From positions 1,922,001-1,986,000 of the forward strand of contig WUJK01000009.1 in NCBI GenBank assembly GCA_011317545.1: a DNA stretch of 64,000 nt, given 5' to 3'. Both the position numbers and the translations under genes were made by a program. The notes beneath the pieces were generated by a model. The model ran no database searches and was not told the DNA's origin. It was given only the letters and a program-made list of their open reading frames with translations. Shown here piece after piece: positions 54,742 through 64,000 of the stretch; positions within the stretch are counted from its first letter, which is position 1; the number at the start of each line of letters is the position of its first letter. The stretch is from Coniella vitis. Its lineage: Eukaryota > Ascomycota > Sordariomycetes > Diaporthales > Schizoparmaceae.

Positions 54742-56136
54742 GCTCTCTTGAACAGATGGAAGAGGCGGTGGAGAGGGGGCGGTCTGTGGGATTGGTCGAC
54801 CTTGCGCACAGTGGTGAAGGAGAAGAAGAAGGTGAAGGAGGAGAAGATGATAATGATTCCGCGTCGATATCGTCGGGAGCCAGTGGGAGCTCATATGGCA
54901 GTGTGCATACCGTTTCGAGCATCGCCTTCAGCGGATTCCCTTCGTTGATAATCATTGAGCACCAGCACCAGCCCCAGCCCCAGCAGAAGGAAGGGAAGCA
55001 GACCACCATGCGCGCCTCTGGCCCTTCATCCGAAGAGAACGACGGCGCATGGAGAGTACTTACCAGGCGACAGAGCCAGCCGCACTGGCACTCCTCCAAG
55101 CCCGCCCATGCCAGCCCACCAGCCACCGTTCCCCAGCTGCTTACCAAACACGTCCATAACACGCCTCAGCCACCAGACAGCCTCCTCCTTCCATTCTCGC
55201 CCGGACGATAGCCGCCTCAGCCAAATCGCAAAGACCGCCACCGCCATCGCATCCAGAACGGCGCCCCAAAACATCCGAGCCCTCTTCTACCTCACCCTCG
55301 AGCTGCCCCACCACGGCGGCTTCGTGCGCCCAGACCCCATCCACGCGCGGCCGCTCACTCTCGAGTTATCGACGGAAGAATGCCAGTGTCGTGCTGTGCG
55401 GCAGCTTCGAGCCCACCTGGGGAGGATCCGTGCTTCTGCCGTCTTTTCAGTTATAGACACCCCCCCGGCCGGTGATGGCAACGACAGGCGGAGGAGCGCT
55501 GTTGCCGATGCTGGTGCTGCTGCCACTACCACTACTACTACTACTGCAGCGCTGAATCAAGCAGAAACAACGGCCGAGAACGACAGCAACACCCACGAGA
55601 CCAAAAGCAGTAGCCCCAATCAGAACCTAGCAATCAGCTTCCCCCAACTCTTCAGCCCGCACCACCCCTTCCGCCGCCTTGTTGAGAATATCTGGGGCCC
55701 CTCCCTCCGTTGGGCGTGGGCGGACGCGAGCGAACCTGCTTTCCCAGAGGCGCTTGTGGTTTTGTTGGGCAAGATTGGGGAGGAACAAGTGAAGACGCAG
55801 ACGCAGATGCAGATGATGACTATGATGACCACGATGGCACACGGGGTTGGAGACGGCGGCGGTGGTCAGCGGCGTTCTGGATTGACAAGAAGCACAGATA
55901 GTGCGCTCTCGGGACTGGAGAATTTGTTGGAGGATGAGTCCAAGGGGGAAAGCGAACTGCGGTGGAGGACGGTGACGCTTGATGTGGTTTGTATTCTACG
56001 ACGGCTGGACAGGAGCAGGAGCGGCTCTGGCTATGGGATGCCGATGGATGTGAGGACGGCGGCGTCTGGGTTGATTCATGCGAAGGGGCGAGAAGGCGAA
56101 GGGGACGATATACCAAGTAACGAGAAGAGCTGCTGA
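53781..56136 (+). CDS. Unknown fungal protein; low-complexity N-terminus, ordered C-terminal part
   Basis: The gene starts at the ATG at 53781 (MPLHKRKPQPLPPARYPPHK; GCCATG context). The first frame runs to 55211, but the C-terminal half that looks ordered (LFYLTLELPHHGGFVRPDPI at about 55288) is in the next frame. An intron 55056-55176 (GTACTT donor, CAG acceptor, 121 bp) joins them in frame and gives 744 residues. The donor is weak, so a sequencing or real frameshift is the alternative. Visible parts: Ser/Thr-rich (30-75), an Asp/Asn run (195-215), YYQIQWRDDPEHVAV (about 229), a coiled segment with an Ala tract encoded by GCT repeats (about 300-330), an acidic run, then the C-terminal part with SFPQLFSPHHPFRRLVENIW and TVTLDVVCILRRLDR. 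No known domain, signal peptide or membrane segment. Convergent with the next gene. Confidence 0.6.
54707..54740 (+). repeat. GCT trinucleotide tract (polyalanine)
   Basis: About eleven GCT units encode an Ala run inside a likely coiled-coil segment of the unknown protein at 53781-56136. Length variation between strains would be expected. Confidence 0.85.
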
Positions 56137-56834
56137 TGTACAAGCAGAGTGCTATTAATGCTGCATTACGAGGACAAGAGAACTAAGTACTCATTCTGTG
56201 TAGTATACACAGTTGCTTCATAGTCTGACAGTTGAACACCAAAAGACTACAAGTCACTGTTGAAACAGAGCACGGTGAAATGTCATCGCGATGATGGTCA
56301 CTTTCCATAGTACCTTGTGCTCCATCATCACTTGTCAAATGCTTGGCTCTTGACTCTTCTATCTTGAGGAACGGACGCATCTCTGAAAACAGAAAACCAC
56401 CAACGCCACGTAAAGCAACCCAACCTCCCGTGAAACCCCCATCCCGTTGTCCCTTGTTATGTACCTCTGAACGCCATCTGATGCCAACTCATGTGCACGT
56501 GAAAGAAAGTTGAAAGAAAAACAAAAACCATCATAACAATGCTTCTAGTTACAGCCCGTGCATCCTTCCATTCATTTGGTGCTTTGTAGATTCTCGCCGC
56601 GTAATGATTGTGGGTTGAAAACAAAAAGAAAGCTTAAATCAAATCAATGAGAAATAGTGCCATTGTTCCCTTGGCGGGTGTGTCAATTGTTGTCCTCGCG
56701 CTCCGATTGTCCATTCTCGCTCTTGCCGTCGTGTCCTTGGAATCTTCTCGAATCTGGTCAATACTCGTCGGAATCTTTTCTCGTCGCCGTGGAGGGTGAC
56801 ATTGTGACTCACTGGTTTCTGTTTCTGTAACCGC
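56137..56834. other. Convergent 3' intergenic region
   Basis: About 700 bp between two convergent genes. No supported gene or RNA; AT-rich 3' flanking sequence at about 56510-56640. Confidence 0.5.
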
Positions 56835-57938
56835 CTAATCCTCCTTCTTGGGCCGAATCGCCAAGCTGCCCATAAAAACTCTCTTCTTGTCGGTATGTTT
56901 CTTCACCTTCTTCTCAATCCGTCCGCCACTGACACCATCCTGCTTCTTCTTTTGCACTCCCGCTTTCTTCTCCATCTGCATTACCTTGGGCACGAATCCC
57001 TTCCGCAAACAAAGGCCATTTTGACGGCACCACACCATGTTACGCTTATACTCTGCCACCAGCTCGTTGAGCTCCTTCGTCTCAGCATCCTCGACACTGT
57101 CAGCTGGCTCGCGGTACGCGGCGAACCCCACTTCTCGCAGGCGGTGGGCTTGACGCTGTTCCCATGCACTGGGACCGCGGGCGTCGGTACTGGCGCCCGG
57201 GCTCGCGCCGTGAGGATTGGACTGGTGGTTGGCGGCTGTATGGCGGGCGGCGGCGTTGAGGGAGGGCTGGTCGAGGGCCAGGATGCGCATGCCGTTCCAG
57301 TGGGTGGGGGCCGGTTGGGCTGGGCCAGCGGGAACAGCAGCAGCCGGAGGAGGAGGGACCTGAGGCTGGCCGTGCTGTGCCATCAAGGCATCGAGGGCAG
57401 CGGCTGAAGGAAACGAGAATCCTCGACGTGGCTGTTCTTCTTCTTGCTGCTGGTGCTGGTGCTGCTGGTGTCGGTGATGGTGGTGTGGTTGTTGCTGTTG
57501 TTCGTTGAAACGACGAGCCATGCTCTCATACATGCGACGCACCTCCTCCCTCGTGGCGCCGCTCCGGATAGCAGTGAAGACTGAGCCAGGGACGTCCGGG
57601 TACACGGTCCCATCCACAGTAGCGGACCCCCGTCCGTAACCCACAATCATGTCACTGGCAGTGCGGATAGTCTCGGTGGCAATGTGCGCATAGTGGTCCT
57701 CCATGAGGTCGTCGAGGAGGTGCAGCGCGTCTCCTCTGGGTAGCATCAAGTCCTCGCTGCCGGTATTATTGACGAGGTAGGCAGGCAGAGCGGCGTGGGT
57801 GGGCCAGCTGGTTGGGTGTTGCATGGCGGGGATGCGGGCTGGGTAGAGAAAGCCGCTGAGGAGGGGGTACTCGCGGATGACCTTCTCGCGGAGGGCGGCG
57901 CGAAGTTCTTGGCGCGTGGGGATGTACGTGGTGGCCAT
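56835..57938 (-). CDS. Unknown fungal protein with Gln/His-rich centre and basic tail
   Basis: 367 residues from the ATG at 57938 (MATTYIPTRQELRAALREKV); the frame continues upstream only from a TTG, through sequence that looks like a leader. Residues 1-150 look ordered, with helices and the segment LREKVIREYPLLSGFLYPAR. A Gln/His-rich run (about 148-172) and a Pro/Ala-rich run (about 195-215) follow. A second ordered part, about 270-320, has LREVGFAAYREPADSVEDAE and YKRNMVWCRQNGLCLRKGF, with two Cys that might pair or bind metal. The C-terminus is very basic (KKKQDGVSGGRIEKKVKKHT), suggesting a nuclear or RNA/DNA-associated protein. No signal peptide or membrane segment. I recognise no domain; single exon. 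Confidence 0.65.
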   Translation of the reverse strand: MATTYIPTRQELRAALREKVIREYPLLSGFLYPARIPAMQHPTSWPTHAALPAYLVNNTGSEDLMLPRGDALHLLDDLMEDHYAHIATETIRTASDMIVGYGRGSATVDGTVYPDVPGSVFTAIRSGATREEVRRMYESMARRFNEQQQQPHHHHRHQQHQHQQQEEEQPRRGFSFPSAAALDALMAQHGQPQVPPPPAAAVPAGPAQPAPTHWNGMRILALDQPSLNAAARHTAANHQSNPHGASPGASTDARGPSAWEQRQAHRLREVGFAAYREPADSVEDAETKELNELVAEYKRNMVWCRQNGLCLRKGFVPKVMQMEKKAGVQKKKQDGVSGGRIEKKVKKHTDKKRVFMGSLAIRPKKED

Positions 57939-58891
57939 TCTGTTCCTGGACGATTTCGGGCGTGTTGGTGGGTGAATGTGGTTTGGCTGTGGTTGTTGCA
58001 CTGTCGAGGTTTTGGATTGTCGACGTGGTGTGTTTCTGACGACGGTGGAGAGGCAGTTGGCTTGAAAGCTCGGAGAAGGCAGAGCGAAGAAGCGACTGGA
58101 CGTTCTTTGATTCTTGACTTCGTAGCCGTCCAGACGGTCTCTTGACGTGGAAAAGGGTGGATGGGGGCACAAAATAAGCGAGTCTGTCTTGAAGAAGTGA
58201 CGACTCAAATGTGTCGTGGTGATGGACGGATTGGGTTGGCTTGGTAGGAAGGGTCGAAGAAGAAGGGTAAATTTGGGAAAGAGTCAGAGGAAGTCGAACA
58301 AAGCTTGGGCTGATTTGAGTTTGGGTGGTGGACTGTTGAGAAAGCCGACTGGTGCCGGCGGCCAAGAATCAATTGGTCAAGACCGTGCTGTAAACTCTGG
58401 CAAAGCGGTCGTGACTTTGTCTGCCCAGACAACTGTGCAAAAAGAAGACAAGGAGGACGGGAAAAAGGCCCCAGTGCCGGAAGCCAGAGTGAGAGGACGC
58501 AAAACGAATGACCCGACTCTGGACGTGACAGGCGTGGTGGCTGGGAGAATGAGGACGAGGACGAAGAACGAGGACAAGGCGCGAGCTTGATCGAGCACTG
58601 AGCCGTGATTGGGTCTGCGACCTGGCAGAACTAGGCAGAGGGCCGAGTGTCTGGTGTCGGGAAACGGGGCACCATGTGATCTGACGGACGGTGCCAGGCA
58701 GAAGCTGGCAGGGCAGGCAAGGGACATGGCAGCTGGAGACTACCAGCAGCAGTCAAGTTGGCTAATATCTTGGTCAGAAGGGCACGTGATAAGATCAATT
58801 GGGGGCATAGGTTCGTCAAACAGCCAAAGAAAGTAATGAAGGGAAAGCCACGCACACAGACATATAACAATCCAACCGGATCCCCCTAGAA
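57939..58891. other. Upstream region of the minus-strand unknown gene
   Basis: The first 270 bp hold the likely 5' leader of the gene at 56835-57938, CT-rich on its strand. The rest shows overlapping short frames without recognisable features. Confidence 0.45.
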
Positions 58892-59372
58892 TCAAAGCAA
58901 TCCGGGATGAAACTGGACCAACAACTCGTGCTTCTTCCCTATCCCCGTATCCACGCACGCATCATGGCAGTCTGCAATTTCACTGACCAGCTCCAAGTCA
59001 TACAGCTAGACCGCCTTGACTACCGCAATCCGCATCTCTGAAAATGCCACGTTCACCCCCACCGCAAACAAGCTGTCGACACCAGCGAAAATCGGCTGCG
59101 AGGCCCGCTTATCGTCCCCTTCGAACCCATCTCCCCGAGCTCACCCACCGTTCCGGGCGGAACTTATTCGGAAATGCGCAGAACTGTGGGTGTATGTTCA
59201 TTGGCACCGCGTGAGTGTGCACGACTGTCCCCTCGTGCTCGTAGACGCCGTCAATCATCGCACCAACGCAATCCCGCGGCGGCAGGACGGCTCATGTCGC
59301 CCTCTGCGAGACGGCGGTCGGCTTTCTCGACCGCGAGGGCGTAGCGCCGATCGACGACTTTGGAAAGGGAAG
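58892..59372 (-). pseudogene. Decayed 3' end of a cytochrome P450 gene
   Basis: On the minus strand three frames together give the last third of a fungal P450. First, KVVDRRYALAVEKADRRL (about 59350-59297). Then, in a second frame, GAMIDGVYEHEGTVVHTH and FPNKFRPERW (about 59257-59145), the region just before the heme loop with the PERF-type signature. The heme loop itself reads FSLVSTACL in a third frame (about 59089-59060): the Cys is kept, but the Gly and Arg expected in FxxGxRxC are Val and Thr. After another frameshift, GVNVAFSEMRIAVVKAV is followed by an in-frame TAG and the C-terminal GIGKKHELLVQFHPGLL with its stop at 58892-58894. The I-helix and ExxR region is missing. It is a non-functional fragment; substrate unknown. 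Base composition is not RIP-like. Confidence 0.82.
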
Positions 59373-60463
59373 ACATAACAAGGACTGAGTGGATGACAGA
59401 GTCTATGGAGGATTTATCAGGAGAATACACAAATGTACGGAACGGAATGAAAGACCTGGGCCCACCCCGAAACGTGGAACAGTTGTCCTAGCTTCTGAGA
59501 TACCACAGCCCGTGCCAAGGTCGTCTTCATGTGATGCCTTGGCCAACAAATCAATGACCTGATTTTGACCCAAACCACAATCTTTACACCTTTATGGGGG
59601 TTAAGATTCGCGATCAGGAAGGAAATCCCGTTCCCTAGAGCTACGGCGCCTGTGGTAATGGGATGGTGGCCGTCCAGACAGACCAGTTCATGGCTATACA
59701 GTGTGGCTGCCAAATGCTGTCGCTTTGCGCCGCCTTCTGGCAAGATGAGAGAGCTTGGTACAGTGTCTCATAAATGAATTCTAAATCGAACCGGGCAAGG
59801 CGGGACGCAATCATGAACGGGAGAACAGCGCCCTCCTGCTGTCGTGGCAGTTTGGTGGTCTGCCTACGAAGAGTACACCGGGGGGGAGGCGCCTCTGTGC
59901 CCATGTGAAACGGTGAGCAACCCAGAAGTATCATGGTATATTCGTCAAGCAGACTTGCTTAACGCATCTAGAAAATGCAGTACCTGCGATGCGATGCAAT
60001 GCGGTTGAGGATCGACTGGCAAGTATTGAAAGGACGACGTTGGCTAGAGTGGGTAATGCTTACTAAGAACAGTCAGAAGGCGTGCAACGATGGATGCTTT
60101 GTATCCCTGTCAAGTCCCAGCCCAGCAAGGGCAGCGCTATAGCAACCCTGGCAACCTATCAGCGACATTGCCTAGCACCCCGCGACAGGGCGTTAGTGCA
60201 TACTAGCCCCGCCAAAAAACAGCCCGCTTCAGCAGGTACAACACGGCATTGGCTGCTTGGCCCCGAGGGGCGGCAGATTTTCCCATGTTCGACGCCGGGC
60301 CTTGGAGATGGCGTCAAGTCGTGAATTGAAATTAAACCTCTGCGCACCACTTCCACACAATAATGCCACACTGCGCCACAAATTATTCTGAGTTTCTTGT
60401 TCTTTTCTTCGTGGCTACCTGTGTCTGTTCTTGGGCTTCTGGCTATCTTTCCATCCCCTCAGA
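59373..60463. other. Intergenic region, 1.1 kb
   Basis: No supported gene. Two minus-strand frames (59417-59743 and 59641-59934) overlap each other and have no recognisable domain; they could be further decayed sequence next to the P450 relic. The last 100 bp (CTT-rich, about 60385-60460) look like the leader of the next gene. Confidence 0.45.
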
Positions 60464-62910
60464 ATGCCCAAGAATAAAAAGAAGCAGAAGCAGAGCCCCG
60501 ACAGCGACTGCAATGGCCACGATGCGCCGCCCGCGTCGCAGACCACTCCAGCGTCGGCGCTGAACGCCGCCAACTCCCAAAGCTTACCGTCAAGGCCCAA
60601 AACCAAAACCTCATCAACCACTTCGCAAGCTGCTCAGGGCTCTCCTGCGCTCGTAATATGTCGTAACAAGTCTGTCATTCCCTCGCGTCCCCTTTCTTCC
60701 GTTTTCCCGTTCCGGCCTTGCACCCCCAGTTCCACCACGGCGGGGCTCCTTTGCTCCTCCTCCCATTGCGCCATTCTCCCTATTTATCTTATGATATAAC
60801 CCTTTCGCTAACCAATCTCGGTGCGCAACAATCACAGACACTGGCGCTACATCTCCTCCTTTCACGGCCCCTGGCTCCAACTTCCTCCCGAAATCATCGA
60901 GACGCTCGCCTACCACAACTATACCCACCCCCTCCCACAGCCCATTGACCCAGCTGTCTTCTACGACCTCCTCAAGATTCGCCGCCTCGTCGACGATGCC
61001 ACGGATCTCGCCGTCCGCGCAGCCAGCGGCCTCGTTTCGCTCAAGAGTCTCGATAACTCCCACCAGGCCCACGCCCTTGGCCTCGGCGGCATCGGCGGTG
61101 GCGGGAAACAGCCCATGCTCAGCGCAGAACGACGGCACAAACTACGCGAACAAGCCGTCGCAAAGCTTGCGCGCGCATACCGCCTCGATGAAATCGCCTG
61201 TAGCGTGGCGACCATGCAAAGCGCTTCGTCACTCGAAGACGTCGCCAGCCTGGTCCTCAAGCGCGACCCGCATAACCTCGATGCCAAATACGTGCACTTC
61301 TTCCACGAAAAGATTCCCAGCAGGCAGCTTGCCGAGTCAACGAGCTTGCATGTGCTTGATGAAGTCATTGCGCGCCAGCCGTCCGATTGCGAGGCGCTGA
61401 GGACGAGGGCCACGGTGCGCATATTCAAGGAAGACTACAAGGGCGCTGCCAAGGACTTGACGGAGGCGCTTCATCTGCTCAAGCTGCATAGCAGGCACGC
61501 ACTCACAGCCGAGAACCAGTCGAGGGAACTCCAATTGGCAGACAGGAATAGCTGGCGCGCAGACGCTGTGCTGGAAGAAGACCAACAGCCCAGTAGCCTT
61601 GAAGCGCAATTGCTTTTTGCGCGCGCTGGTGTCTTGCTCAGCATTGCTTGTTTAAGCGTCAGTCAAGCCCTTGAGCCGTTACCGCTACCCTCACCCTCGC
61701 TATCTGCCAAAGCACCGCAAGACGGCCCAGATGATGAGGCTACGGGCTCAGAAACCACCGCTTCTTCCACGCCCATAGTTGACAAAAGACCACCATCACC
61801 ATCACCATCACCACCATTACGCGCAGAATTAACAGCAGGCGAGCTGCTCGCCGAAACGAAGATCCTGGAAGCGCGCAAAGCCGTCAGAGTACACGCCAAA
61901 AAGGCCCTGCGCGACTACATGGCCTACTTATCCAATTTTCACTACTCGCCCGATTTCTCAGCCCCCTTTGCCATGGAATTTAACAAGAAGATTGCGGCAC
62001 TCAAGCATCACAAAAACAGTAGCAGCAATAGCAGCAGCAGCAGGCGGCCTGCGCTGATGAACTCCAACTTCAACAGCAGCGGCAGTGACTTGCCTCGATC
62101 TACTGCTACTGTCGACACCCATTCAGGACACCACACCGTCTACAAGATGAACGCCCTCTTTGTCGCCTCTCCACCGACAGACCTCCCTCCATACCCACCC
62201 ACCGAAGCCACATCCTCATCCTCATTCTCACCCACCAGCTCCACAACTTCACCTCCGCATCTTCCTCCTCCTCCTCCTCCTCCTGCTGCTGCTGCTGCTG
62301 CTGCTGCTGAAATGGCAACCCATGTAATCTCCACCATAGAAACCGTCACGTACCACCCTCTCCTCACCGATGCCCTCCACTCGCTGCTCCTCTGCCACGT
62401 CCTCATCCAAACCTCGACAAAGGAACTCCAGCGACACGCACACATGGTAGCGCGCATCTGCCGCTCGGTGGATGGGTACCCCATGTTCCAATCGAGCCGC
62501 AGCCCTGCACGCGCGGATTGGACGGAAATTCTGCGGCAGGGTAATGATTGGCTGGGCCTTGCGTCCTCGTGGGAGACAATGTGCTCTACTGCTTCGCTGT
62601 TTCCTCCTGGTGGTAGTCACAACAGCGGTGGCGCAACAGGAGTGGTGATGACTGAGAGAGGAGCAGCAGCAGCAGCAGCAGCAGCCTCTTCGCGTAACTC
62701 GACGCTCAAGGCCTTATCACCGTCTGCCGCTACGGAATCACAGCAGCACGAGTGGCAAGAAAAGTGCAGGACCGAGGCCATTCACCAGGAAGCCGTCCGG
62801 CGGGCGCTGGAAGATGACCGTGTGGGCGACCAGCAGATGTTTCGGGTTGCCTACCAAGCGCATAAACGGAGTGTGGAGGCCGACTTTGTGCAGCACGACA
62901 ACAATAAGGC

Positions 62911-62942
<32 letters not shown>

Positions 62943-63466
62943 GTCTCCCGACATCACCGTTATCGCCACTACCTCCTCCCGCTCACGCTGCTCCCATCCA
63001 CAGCAACGGCACCGCTGTTGCACCCGTGCAACCACAAGCCCCACTCTCCCCTTCTGCAAGCCACAAAACGTGGTCTCAGGACGAAGGCCGCGAATACCCC
63101 ATTCTCACGCCACGAGCCTCGGCCGTGGCGCGCTGGCAACGCGAGGCTCCCTCTCAGGGCGGAGGAGGAGCAGGCGGTGGCAGGATCGGTAGCAAGGGGT
63201 TGTTGGTATCGCCTCTCGCCGCGACGACATCCGGGAAAGGAGGAGAAGGTCATAATGGAGGCCCGTCGGCCAAGAAAAAGAAGAAAAAGGCTCCTCTCGG
63301 GGCGGCGAGTCCTGCTGGTGTTTCCCCGTCTGCGTCTTCGCTGTCGCTGCTATCCCATACTATCACCACCACGACCGCTGCTGCTGCTGCTACTGCTGCT
63401 GCTGCCGCTGATGTTGCAACTAATCGTAGTCATGCTGCGAGTGCGCTGAGTGCCGGTAGCTCTTGA
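60464..63466 (+). CDS. Large filamentous-fungal protein of unknown function, TPR-like stretch
   Basis: Two exons, 60464-60669 and 60838-63466, give 944 residues. The ATG at 60464 opens a basic start (MPKNKKKQKQ). The intron has a GTCTGT donor, a CTAAC branch site at about 60809 and a CACAG acceptor. I chose this donor because it alone joins in frame to give CRNKHWRYISSFHGPWLQLP; the stronger-looking GTAATA at 60653 does not keep the frame. Residues about 70-290 look ordered and conserved: LPPEIIETLAYHNY, FYDLLKIRRLVDDATDLAVR, then paired helices (LDEVIARQPSDCEALRTRAT, DYKGAAKDLTEALHLLK, about 240-285) resembling a TPR unit. Helical parts return at about 330-370 and 480-560. The rest is low complexity: polyproline, polyalanine, ten Gln at about 760, and a KKKKKK run near 880. 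No signal peptide. I cannot name a function. Confidence 0.75.
62912..62941 (+). repeat. CAG trinucleotide tract (polyglutamine)
   Basis: Ten CAG units encode a Gln run in the C-terminal disordered part of the protein at 60464-63466. A second trinucleotide tract (GCT, polyalanine) lies in the same gene at about 62284-62308. Confidence 0.85.
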
Positions 63467-64000
63467 ATTTGCGGATCAATAGACGGATTAAAGCCCTTGG
63501 CGGATGGCAAAAGCGCACGTATATTCAAATCATAGTGCCAACCAAGAACAAATATCCTCAACAATATAGCTAATCCCGAACCGACCCTCTTTGCAATAAA
63601 AGACAACTCCTGATAAGCGGTGGAGTAACACTCGGCGCAATACTTTGTGTTTTCCTCTTTCATGGGTATTGCGACGTTTTGCTTCTACCAACCAGCCTTT
63701 TGTTTGGTAGGATATATTATCCATGGACTCTACCTGAATTGGCACGCCGGGCTGTATGAAAAGGTCAAGGATACGAACCACTGAAGCCAAGCGGTTGGTA
63801 GGAGCAAAATCCTCAAACCATTAATTAGAACATTTTCGACTCGGTATGCCAGTGAGGTAACATGGCTGGGAACCTAGTAAATACCGAACTCCGACATTTC
63901 AATGGAATGTCCAACTAGAGCGAATGATGATTTACACCTGGTCCCTTTGATGAACCATACTTGTCATGTGAGAACTGCACCAGTAATCAATCAAGAACTA
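63467..64000. other. 3' flank to window end
   Basis: The last 534 bp hold the 3' region of the preceding gene and no frame that I can support. Two overlapping minus-strand frames (63430-63663 and 63530-63790) have no recognisable features. Confidence 0.45.

Overview
The window reads as nuclear DNA of a filamentous ascomycete (Pezizomycotina; Sordariomycetes is my best guess, genus not determinable by eye). Evidence: short GT-AG introns with CTAAC-type branch points, serine/proline/glutamine-rich fungal proteins, recognisable fungal orthologues (Atp25, Rpo41, an Arc1-type tRNA-binding protein, an Irc5/LSH-type SNF2 ATPase), and a 27.5 kb AT-rich block with the signature of repeat-induced point mutation (RIP). 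It divides into a dead repeat block, a gene-free border, and a gene-rich arm.

1-27,545: a block of RIP-destroyed transposons. CpA and TpG are almost absent, TpA is in great excess, CpG is kept, and no long ORF survives. Reading TAA/TAG as former Gln/Trp codons and other C-to-T and G-to-A changes back in the mind identifies the elements. There are two inverted copies of one Ty3/Gypsy family (1-5210, plus, cut by the window edge; 12593-19854, minus, complete, 7262 bp with 339-bp LTRs and a TATTA/TACTA target duplication). Between them lie a relic of an unrecognised coding gene (about 5743-7230) and a LINE-type retrotransposon (about 7700-12560, minus). A second Gypsy family (about 20760-27300, minus) carries a nested 536-bp terminal-repeat element (24082-24617; two 194-bp LTRs, GCCGT target duplication). 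A less mutated spacer (19860-20430) and a decayed tRNA-like sequence (20663-20735) lie between the Gypsy families.

27,545-31,660: the border. Base composition returns to normal abruptly, but I support no intact gene. A detached 0.4 kb RIP-like island sits at 29236-29640.

31,661-64,000: gene-rich arm. In order: a secreted TolB/PD40 beta-propeller protein (31661-33825, plus); a 995-residue low-complexity single-pass membrane protein (35141-38128, plus); atp25 (38513-40603, minus) divergent from rpo41 (41561-46129, plus); an arc1-like gene (46784-48004, minus) divergent from an irc5/LSH-like remodeller gene (48761-51601, plus); a two-exon gene of unknown function (53781-56136, plus) convergent with another unknown gene (56835-57938, minus); a decayed cytochrome P450 3' end (58892-59372, minus); and a large conserved-looking two-exon gene with a TPR-like stretch (60464-63466, plus).

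The clearest functional pairing is atp25/rpo41: two nuclear genes for mitochondrial gene expression sharing a 957-bp intergenic region with CCAAT boxes. I found no gene cluster suggesting a secondary-metabolite or defence pathway. The less usual signals are the transposon architecture (a possible antisense ORF in the Gypsy family; a miniature element whose ends match that family), an out-of-frame third copy of a peptide motif in the low-complexity membrane protein, and the detached RIP island.
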